A DNA stretch of 12,073 bases, taken from the NCBI GenBank assembly GCA_023423015.1, contig JAFAGE010000070.1:1-12073 (forward strand), written 5' to 3'. Shown here piece by piece: positions 7,067-12,073 of the stretch (within the stretch, counting starts at the first letter, position 1; the number at the start of each line of letters is the position of its first letter). Source of the DNA: Bacteroidota bacterium. GTDB lineage: Bacteria > Bacteroidota > Bacteroidia > Chitinophagales > Chitinophagaceae. The notes beneath the pieces were generated by a model. It was given only the letters and a program-made list of their open reading frames with translations. It was not told where the DNA came from and made no database searches. The translations under genes were made by a program, and so were the position numbers.

Positions 7067-7663
7067 ATGCTGGATATAGCGCAGATCAATAAGGATTGGA
7101 CATTATTTCTAGACCGTGATGGTGTGATCAACGACGATAAATCGCCTTACACACTGAATGCCGAACAATTTGACTTTTACCCCGGAGTTCCTGAAGCGAT
7201 TGCTGATTTGGGTAAAATATTCAAATATGTGATCATCACAACCAATCAACGCGGAGTAGGCAGAAACCTCATGACAGAAAACGATCTGCAACTGATTCAC
7301 GATAAATTGCAAACCGGCGTAACTGCAGCTGGCGGAAGTATAACAGCGATCTATTATTGTACAGCCATCAACAACGATCATCCAAACCGTAAGCCTAACC
7401 CGGGAATGGCCTTCCAGGCAATGCAGGATTACAAAGACATCGACCCTGCGCGCACAATCATCGTAGGAAATAACATCAGCGACATGCAGTTTGGAAGAAA
7501 TGCCGGCATTCACACGGTGCTGGTACACTCCACCGGCACAAAGGTGAATGAACCGCACGAGTTGGTAGATCTGCAATTTGAGAATCTACCAGCGTTTGCG
7601 GAAGCACTAAAAAAAGTTAAAGGCAACAATAGAACCGATAACGGGGAGCAGAGAACTAATTAA
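7067..7663 (+). CDS. gmhB: D-glycero-D-manno-heptose 1,7-bisphosphate 7-phosphatase (HAD superfamily), variant motifs
   Basis: A 198-residue HAD phosphatase with the histidinol-phosphatase/GmhB layout: nucleophile motif FLDRDGVIN (14-22), TTNQRGVGR (58-66), and RKPNPGM (108-114) with the catalytic lysine. GmhB removes the C7 phosphate from heptose 1,7-bisphosphate before nucleotide transfer. Two things are unusual. The zinc loop known from E. coli GmhB (CxH...CxC before RKP) is reduced to YYCTAINNDHPNRKP, with a single Cys. Motif IV reads GNNISDM, with Asn where the family usually has GD. Both may be a phylum-specific variant. ATG 7067, 4 bp after the hddC stop, gives the normal distance to the nucleophile; ATG 7043 and GTG 7034 are in-frame alternatives. 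The last dozen or so residues (GNNRTDNGEQRTN) are polar, repeat-like and beyond the family's usual end. Confidence 0.88.
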   Translation: MLDIAQINKDWTLFLDRDGVINDDKSPYTLNAEQFDFYPGVPEAIADLGKIFKYVIITTNQRGVGRNLMTENDLQLIHDKLQTGVTAAGGSITAIYYCTAINNDHPNRKPNPGMAFQAMQDYKDIDPARTIIVGNNISDMQFGRNAGIHTVLVHSTGTKVNEPHELVDLQFENLPAFAEALKKVKGNNRTDNGEQRTN

Positions 7664-7667
7664 GGTC

Positions 7668-7735
7668 GACGGCAGAGGACTGAAGGCGAATGCATTTGCC
7701 GTCTCACGTCTCACGTCTGCCGTCTCACGTCTGCC
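7668..7735. repeat. Heptamer repeat and inverted repeat at the convergent junction
   Basis: From 7701 to 7735 the sequence is five consecutive heptamers: GTCTCAC, GTCTCAC, GTCTGCC, GTCTCAC, GTCTGCC; a degraded copy, ATTTGCC, precedes them at 7694-7700. GACGGCAGA at 7668-7676 is perfectly complementary to TCTGCCGTC at 7716-7724, so the region can fold back on itself with a long loop. The array ends directly at the stop codon of the minus-strand gene (7736-7738). No classical terminator is present between these converging genes, so this structure may take that role. Confidence 0.75.
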
Positions 7736-8527
7736 CTACTCCACCGAATTCAGCAACTCGATATACTGCTTAAAGTTCATCACGTCGTCGTGAACCATCT
7801 TCTTAAATACCGGGTTCAGCAGTTTAGCTACACCTGTTCCGATGTTGCCTGCCGGTGGCCGGTAAACAATGGTCACTTTCAGTTCTGTTCCCTGGTGACC
7901 CAGCGCATCACGAAATTCAATTTTTCCCGCATTGTCGATCGTTGATCCCGGTAATGAGCGCCACGACAACAGGTTTCCGGGTTCGTCTTTCACAATTTCC
8001 GCGTCCCAACTAATGGAAACGGGACTTGCTTCGGGAATACGCGCTTCCCAATGCGAACGTGTGCTGCTTGTTTCGCTCACGTTACGAAGGTGCTTCATAA
8101 ACTTCGGCAAGCCACTCAGGTTTCTCCATGCTGCATACACTTCATCGCGGGGACGGTTCACCACGAAAGTGGTTTGCATATTCACTGTGCTGGTTTTCGT
8201 ACCATCCACATGCAGGGAAGAATAAACAGGGCACTGTCCCGAAGCACCGCGCACTACCATTGCAGCGCCAAGGCCTGCACGAAATACTGCGCGAACGGGA
8301 GTTTTTTTGAAATTCTTAATGGCACTATAGATCAGTAACGCACCAACACCGATTGAAAGACCTCTTTCGAAGTTGCTTACATTCTGCAGAGGATCGTTCA
8401 ATGCTGCAGCTGAAGTATTGCTGTAACCATTTTCAATTTCCGACGGGTGACGTGGGCCCGCGAAACCTGGAGTTCCGCTGAATTCCTGGCCAGTACCCGC
8501 CAGACTATCAGATGATGGATTATGCAT
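7736..8527 (-). CDS. YgaP-like (DUF2892) and SRPBCC (polyketide cyclase/dehydrase) domain protein
   Basis: A 263-residue protein in three parts. Residues 1-44 are polar and low-complexity, rich in Ser, Gly and Pro. Residues 45-107 match the YgaP-like membrane segment: NVSNFERGLSIGVGALLIYSA, a basic break, then FRAGLGAAMVVRGASGQCPVY, together a hairpin of two hydrophobic helices. Residues 114-263 form an SRPBCC/START-like domain: TTFVVNRPRDEVYAAWRNLSGLPKFMKHL (119-147), the EARIPE and SWDAEIVKDEPGNLLSWRS strands (161-190), and a final helix FKKMVHDDVMNFKQYIELLN. This fusion is known in many bacteria (COG5637-type); its ligand is unknown. The start ATG at 8525-8527 has no Shine-Dalgarno sequence before it. 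It runs divergently from the secreted-protein gene and convergently with gmhB, so it is its own transcription unit. Domain calls are firm, function open. Confidence 0.85.
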   Translation of the reverse strand: MHNPSSDSLAGTGQEFSGTPGFAGPRHPSEIENGYSNTSAAALNDPLQNVSNFERGLSIGVGALLIYSAIKNFKKTPVRAVFRAGLGAAMVVRGASGQCPVYSSLHVDGTKTSTVNMQTTFVVNRPRDEVYAAWRNLSGLPKFMKHLRNVSETSSTRSHWEARIPEASPVSISWDAEIVKDEPGNLLSWRSLPGSTIDNAGKIEFRDALGHQGTELKVTIVYRPPAGNIGTGVAKLLNPVFKKMVHDDVMNFKQYIELLNSVE

Positions 8528-8570
8528 ACGATGTTATTTTTCAGTGGTATTGCGAAAATCCTGCTCAGCC

Positions 8571-8587
8571 CCGGGCTAAATACCCGG
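8571..8587. other. Small GC hairpin in the leader of the SRPBCC gene
   Basis: CCGGG (8571-8575) and CCCGG (8583-8587) form a 5-bp stem around the loop CTAAATA, about 45 bp before the minus-strand start codon at 8527. It stands out as a GC patch in an AT-rich divergent region (8528-8742). There is no T run on either side, so it is not a terminator. A possible -7-like TAAAATTTG lies just upstream on the minus strand (8590-8598), with three rather than two spacer bases. Confidence 0.35.
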
Positions 8588-8637
8588 TACAAATTTTATA
8601 TAAATTTAAGCACTTGTAGTACAACAGATTATAACAA

Positions 8638-8666
8638 TTTGTTGTTGAATTCGTTTTATACTTTTG
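8638..8666 (+). promoter_or_regulatory. Bacteroidota-type promoter of the secreted-protein gene
   Basis: TACTTTTG at 8659-8666 is an exact match to the -7 consensus TAnnTTTG of the Bacteroidota primary sigma factor, and TTTG at 8638-8641 fits the -33 element with a 17-bp spacer, a little short. Transcription would begin near 8673, giving a leader of about 70 bases before the ATG at 8743. The same TACTTTTGC string occurs before lepA. Confidence 0.7.
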
Positions 8667-8742
8667 CACACAGCTGTTGCGTCAACATTGAGTATTTATA
8701 TACCCATGATTTTCAACACCGCAACCGGATTATACGATTTCT

Positions 8743-9717
8743 ATGATGACTATTTTGGCAAGACTGGTTTTGATCACTTTCGTGTCCCTCATTGGAACAG
8801 GTTCTTTCGCCCAGAAATTACCCGCAGCACTAATAAAGGATCTGCGTCTGAAAGAAGATTCGCTGAAAACTTTTTCCGACAGCATGATCAATGCACTGGA
8901 GGCTCCGGACCGCTTCCGCTCGGATAGTAATTTCATTCGTGGGCTCGTACGTGCGCTCAAAGAAAAAAATTCATTCTACTACCCTTTCGATTCGTTGCGC
9001 ACAGTATCGCGACTTTACGCTCCCGATAGTTCATTCCGCATCTTCACTTGGCAGCTTAAGAAAGATGAATACGTATACCTTCAAAAAGGTGCGATCCAGG
9101 TAAATACCCGAAATGGAGAACTAAAACTGTTTCCCTTGTTCGACTATTCCATGTTTACCAGCAAACCTGGCGACTCGGTAAGAGGCAGGCAAAACTGGAT
9201 AGGCGCTATTTACTACCGCATCGTGCAGAAACAGCACAACGGTAAAAAATACTACACTCTTATAGGATTTGACGACTTCAGTATCGGCAGCAACAAAAAG
9301 TGGGTTGAGGTACTCACCTTCAACGAAAAACAGGAACCGGTTTTTGGTGGTCCTTTTTTCTCATACAAAGAAGACACAGTGAAGAAACCTGTGCAATCGA
9401 GGTTCAGCATGGAATACAAAAAAGAAGCGAATACGTTGTTGAACTACGATCCGGAACTTGACATGATCGTGTTCGACCATCTGATTTCCGAAACCGATGA
9501 ACCCGATAAGAAGAACACTTACATTCCCGATGGTAGTTATGAAGGATTCAAATGGAAGAACGGCCAGTGGGTACACGTAGACAAAGTGTTCGATTTCCAG
9601 TTGCAGGATGGCCAATTTCCGATGGATGCAAGCCTGAGAGACGAACAGGGAAATATTGACGAGCGAAAACTCGACGAACAATCACGCAAGAACCTGGAAA
9701 AGGCGAATAAAAAATAA
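8743..9717 (+). CDS. Secreted protein of unknown function
   Basis: A 324-residue protein with a clear Sec signal peptide: a hydrophobic stretch at 5-20 and a likely signal peptidase I site after SFA (23), giving a mature N-terminus QKLPAAL. The mature protein is hydrophilic and rich in aromatic and charged residues, without further membrane helices. Notable stretches are SSFRIFTWQLKKDEYVYLQK (96-115), WIGAIYYRIV (152-161), YTLIGFDDF (171-179), KKWVEVLTF (185-193), PVFGGPFF (199-206) and DMIVFDHL (240-247), followed by YIPDGSYEGF. I recall this string of motifs from uncharacterised secreted proteins widespread in Bacteroidota, but know of no function. The tail is lysine-rich. The first of two consecutive ATG codons is used as the start; the second is equally possible. 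It has its own promoter and ends one base before the lepA stop codon on the other strand. Confidence 0.8.
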   Translation: MMTILARLVLITFVSLIGTGSFAQKLPAALIKDLRLKEDSLKTFSDSMINALEAPDRFRSDSNFIRGLVRALKEKNSFYYPFDSLRTVSRLYAPDSSFRIFTWQLKKDEYVYLQKGAIQVNTRNGELKLFPLFDYSMFTSKPGDSVRGRQNWIGAIYYRIVQKQHNGKKYYTLIGFDDFSIGSNKKWVEVLTFNEKQEPVFGGPFFSYKEDTVKKPVQSRFSMEYKKEANTLLNYDPELDMIVFDHLISETDEPDKKNTYIPDGSYEGFKWKNGQWVHVDKVFDFQLQDGQFPMDASLRDEQGNIDERKLDEQSRKNLEKANKK

Positions 9718-11511
9718 TTAATCGTCGAGTTTCAAAACTGCGAGGAATGCTTCCTGAGGAACTTCTACGTTTCCAATCTGGCGCATACGCTTTTTACCTT
9801 CTTTTTGTTTCTCAAGAAGCTTGCGTTTACGGCTGATGTCTCCACCATAACATTTCGCAGTAACGTCTTTGCGCATCGCTGAAATGTTTTCACGTGCGAT
9901 CACCTTCGCTCCCACTGCTGCCTGTATGGCGATCTGGAATTGTTGCCTTGGCACCAGCTCCTTCAGTTTCTCACACAGCTTTCTTCCAAATTCCTGCGAA
10001 CGCGAACGGTGAATCAGTGCACTCAGCGCATCCACTTTATCTCCATTCAGAAGAATATCCATTTTCACGATGTCGCTTTCACGATACCCGATCGGATGGT
10101 AATCGAACGAGGCGTATCCTCTCGTTTGCGATTTAAGTTTATCGTAGAAATCAAAAACGATTTCTGTGAGGGGCATTTCAAATATCAATTCAACACGCGT
10201 GGTGGTGAGGTAACTCTGGTTTATCAGAATACCACGTTTACCGAGGCAAAGCGTCATGATGTTGCCAATGTAATCGGGCTTGGTAATGATCTGTGCTTTG
10301 ATATAAGGTTCTTCGATAAACTCAGTTTTTACTGGGTCGGGAAACTCGGTAGGATTATTCACAATGATTGTTTCCCCCTTCGTGGTGTGCGCAAGGAAAC
10401 TTACGTTCGGAACCGTTGTAATAACCGTTTGGTTGAATTCTCTTTCAAGCCGTTCCTGGATGATCTCCATGTGCAGCATGCCGAGAAATCCGCATCGGAA
10501 CCCAAAACCAAGTGCCTGCGATGTCTCGAGTTCGTAGGTGAGCGATGCATCGTTGAGCTGCAGTTTGTCCATACAATCGCGCAGCTCTTCAAATTCATCG
10601 GTGTTCACCGGGTAAATGCCGGCAAATACCATGGGCTTCACTTCTTCAAATCCACGAATGGCATTTGGAGTCGGATTGGCAGCGTGGGTTATCGTGTCGC
10701 CCACTTTCACTTCCTTGGCATTTTTGATACCGGTGATGATGTATCCCACGTCGCCCGCGCGAACTTCTTTTCTTTCAGTCATCTTCATTTTGAGGATGCC
10801 TACTTCATCGGCCGCATATTCCTGGTCGGTTGAAACAAACTTAACGAGATCGCCTTTACGAAGCACTCCATTCAGAATGCGATAGTAAACGATGATACCA
10901 CGGAAGCTGTTAAATACGCTATCGAAGATCAGGGCCTGCAAGGGTTCATCTGCATTGCCTTTTGGTGCCGGAATACGCTCAACAATTGCATTGAGAATAT
11001 CTTCCACACCAATTCCGGTTCGGGCACTGGCCAGGAGGATATCTTCAGGCTTACAACCGATCAGGTCGATGATCTGGTCTTTCACCTCTTCAATCATGGC
11101 ACCGTCCATGTCGATCTTATTGATCACCGGGATTATCTCCAGGTCGTTGTCGATAGCGAGATATAGGTTGGAAATGGTCTGTGCCTGGATACCCTGGGTA
11201 GCATCTACCAGCAGCAAAGCGCCTTCGCAGGCAGCCAGTGCGCGGCTCACTTCGTAGCTGAAATCTACGTGTCCGGGGGTGTCTATCAGGTTCAGGGTGT
11301 AATCCTGGCCGTCGGTATGGCGGTAATTGATCTGGATTGCATGGCTCTTGATGGTAATACCCTTCTCCCGCTCCAGGTCCATGTCGTCGAGCACCTGGTC
11401 CATCATATCGCGTTCGCTGATGGTGTTGGTAGCCTGTAGGAGTCGGTCTGCCAGGGTGGATTTGCCGTGATCAATATGTGCGATGATACAAAAGTTCCGG
11501 ATGTTCTTCAT
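9718..11511 (-). CDS. lepA: Elongation factor 4 (ribosomal back-translocase LepA)
   Basis: A 597-residue translational GTPase of normal length for LepA. The G-domain motifs are intact: AHIDHGKST (11-19), DTPGHVDFSYEVSRAL (77-92) and NKIDMDGA (131-138). After the EF-G-like domains comes the LepA-specific C-terminal domain, with the conserved stretch AVGAKVIARENISAMRKDV and then KCYGGDISRKRKLLEKQKEGKKRM near the end. EF4 binds the ribosome and remodels stalled or pre-translocation states; it is present in nearly all bacteria and not essential under ordinary growth. The start ATG at 11509-11511 directly precedes the typical KNIRNFCIIAHIDHGKS beginning. It lies 18 bp after the lipA stop. An exact TAnnTTTG motif inside the end of lipA suggests its own promoter. 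Its stop codon touches that of the convergent gene. Confidence 0.98.
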   Translation of the reverse strand: MKNIRNFCIIAHIDHGKSTLADRLLQATNTISERDMMDQVLDDMDLEREKGITIKSHAIQINYRHTDGQDYTLNLIDTPGHVDFSYEVSRALAACEGALLLVDATQGIQAQTISNLYLAIDNDLEIIPVINKIDMDGAMIEEVKDQIIDLIGCKPEDILLASARTGIGVEDILNAIVERIPAPKGNADEPLQALIFDSVFNSFRGIIVYYRILNGVLRKGDLVKFVSTDQEYAADEVGILKMKMTERKEVRAGDVGYIITGIKNAKEVKVGDTITHAANPTPNAIRGFEEVKPMVFAGIYPVNTDEFEELRDCMDKLQLNDASLTYELETSQALGFGFRCGFLGMLHMEIIQERLEREFNQTVITTVPNVSFLAHTTKGETIIVNNPTEFPDPVKTEFIEEPYIKAQIITKPDYIGNIMTLCLGKRGILINQSYLTTTRVELIFEMPLTEIVFDFYDKLKSQTRGYASFDYHPIGYRESDIVKMDILLNGDKVDALSALIHRSRSQEFGRKLCEKLKELVPRQQFQIAIQAAVGAKVIARENISAMRKDVTAKCYGGDISRKRKLLEKQKEGKKRMRQIGNVEVPQEAFLAVLKLDD

Positions 11512-11529
11512 TCCAGGGCTGCGCTTGTT

Positions 11530-12073
11530 TTAAGCGGGCAAAAGTAACTCTTTTTCCCTGATCCATTGCTCTCTTCCGTAACCATTGATAACATGTTTTT
11601 CACTATGATACGATGAGCGAACCAGCGGGCCGCATTCCATGTAGTCGACGCCGAGCTCATAACCGATTTCGCGGTACTCCTTAAACTCGTCGGGGTGCAC
11701 AAACCGTTCTACCGGCAGGTGTTTTTTGGTGGGCTGAAGGTATTGACCAATGGTGATCACGTCTACCCCGCTATTTTTCAGGTCGGTAATCGTTTGAATC
11801 ACTTCTTCCCTTTTCTCACCAAGGCCCAGCATGATGCCGCTTTTGGTGCGCATGCCGCCTTCTTTAAGGGTTTTCAGCACTTCCATGCTTCTGCGGTATT
11901 TCGCCTGGATACGCACCTGGCGGGTCAGGCGTTCTACCGTTTCGATATTGTGCGAAACCACTTCGGGAGCCGCTTCAATGATACGGCCGATTTTTTCTTT
12001 GTCGCCTTTTAAGTCGGGAATTAACGTTTCGAGTGTTGTATGGGGATTTAATGCTTTTACTGCGCGAATGGTG
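11530..12073 (-). CDS. lipA: Lipoyl synthase, C-terminal part
   Basis: The last 180 residues of LipA; the N-terminal part, with the radical-SAM and auxiliary cluster cysteines, lies beyond the window end. LipA inserts two sulfurs into octanoyl chains on lipoyl domains using S-adenosylmethionine and an auxiliary 4Fe-4S cluster that is consumed. The frame stays open to base 12073, and the piece starts TIRAVKALNPHTTLETLIPD, followed by IIEAAPEVVSHNIETVERLT, LKEGGMRTKSGIMLGLGE, TIGQYLQPTKKHLPVERFV and YMECGPLVRSSYHSE. These are unmistakable LipA blocks; the RSSY serine is the one that ligates the auxiliary cluster. The stop TAA is at 11530-11532. It lies 18 bp upstream of lepA and shares its direction, so read-through into lepA is likely. 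Confidence 0.97.
   Translation of the reverse strand, partial: TIRAVKALNPHTTLETLIPDLKGDKEKIGRIIEAAPEVVSHNIETVERLTRQVRIQAKYRRSMEVLKTLKEGGMRTKSGIMLGLGEKREEVIQTITDLKNSGVDVITIGQYLQPTKKHLPVERFVHPDEFKEYREIGYELGVDYMECGPLVRSSYHSEKHVINGYGREQWIREKELLLPA
11539..11546 (-). promoter_or_regulatory. lepA: Probable lepA promoter -7 element inside lipA
   Basis: On the minus strand these bases read TACTTTTG, an exact TAnnTTTG match, followed by C as in the promoter at 8659. It lies 27 bp before the lepA start codon, so the transcript would begin near 11532 with a leader of about 20 bases. A good -33 TTTG is not visible upstream, which lowers confidence. Confidence 0.5.

Noticed and set aside
7694..7735. CRISPR-like array
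   Set aside because: The unit is 7 bp with no spacers between copies; it is a short tandem repeat, not a CRISPR.
9940..10833. 297-codon open frame on + inside lepA
   Set aside because: It lies wholly antisense to the strongly conserved lepA gene, and its translation is His/Phe/Arg-rich without any domain pattern; it is a shadow of lepA codon usage.
11522..11536. CGCTT-GTTTT-AAGCG hairpin at the lipA stop as a terminator
   Set aside because: The stem is only 5 bp, the T run sits in the loop, and no U run follows on the minus strand, so it should not stop transcription into lepA.

Overview
The window looks like a piece of a Bacteroidota chromosome, probably of the Chitinophagaceae/Sphingobacteriia type. 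This rests on gene content (a DUF4199 membrane protein, a dihydroorotase homologue without metal ligands, a YgaP-like/SRPBCC fusion, a secreted protein of a family I associate with this phylum). It also rests on two exact matches to the Bacteroidota -7 promoter motif TAnnTTTG and on start codons that mostly lack a Shine-Dalgarno sequence. The species cannot be read from the sequence.

Layout. (1) 1-258: 3' end of a luciferase-like (LLM class) flavin oxidoreductase gene on +, closed by a strong symmetric hairpin terminator at 271-303. (2) 259-860: about 600 bp without a convincing gene. It holds a GC-rich, hairpin-rich part (304-400), an AT-rich part with a long inverted repeat (484-523), and an intrinsic terminator on + (776-805) only 56 bp before the next start codon. 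(3) 861-7663: a compact eight-gene + strand cluster with gaps of 29 bp or less and three overlaps. In order: PyrC-like pseudo-dihydroorotase, DUF4199 membrane protein, membrane-anchored GT2 glycosyltransferase, GT4 glycosyltransferase, hddA, gmhA, hddC, gmhB. (4) 7664-7735: a convergent junction holding a short heptamer repeat (GTCTCAC/GTCTGCC). (5) 7736-8527: YgaP-like/SRPBCC protein on -, divergent from (6) 8743-9717, a secreted protein of unknown function on + with a good promoter. (7) 9718-11511 lepA on -, meeting the previous gene tail to tail with no base between the stop codons. (8) 11530-12073 lipA on -, cut by the window end, 18 bp upstream of lepA.

The core of the window is a complete set of four enzymes for GDP-D-glycero-alpha-D-manno-heptose: GmhA makes the heptose 7-phosphate from sedoheptulose 7-phosphate, HddA phosphorylates C1, GmhB removes the C7 phosphate and HddC adds GMP. 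The two upstream glycosyltransferases are the obvious candidates for assembling a heptose-containing surface glycan. The first gene has lost every recognisable metal ligand of dihydroorotase, so its role is probably not catalysis of that reaction. The most interesting points are this pseudo-enzyme, the terminator-containing leader in front of it, and the altered motifs of the GmhB homologue.
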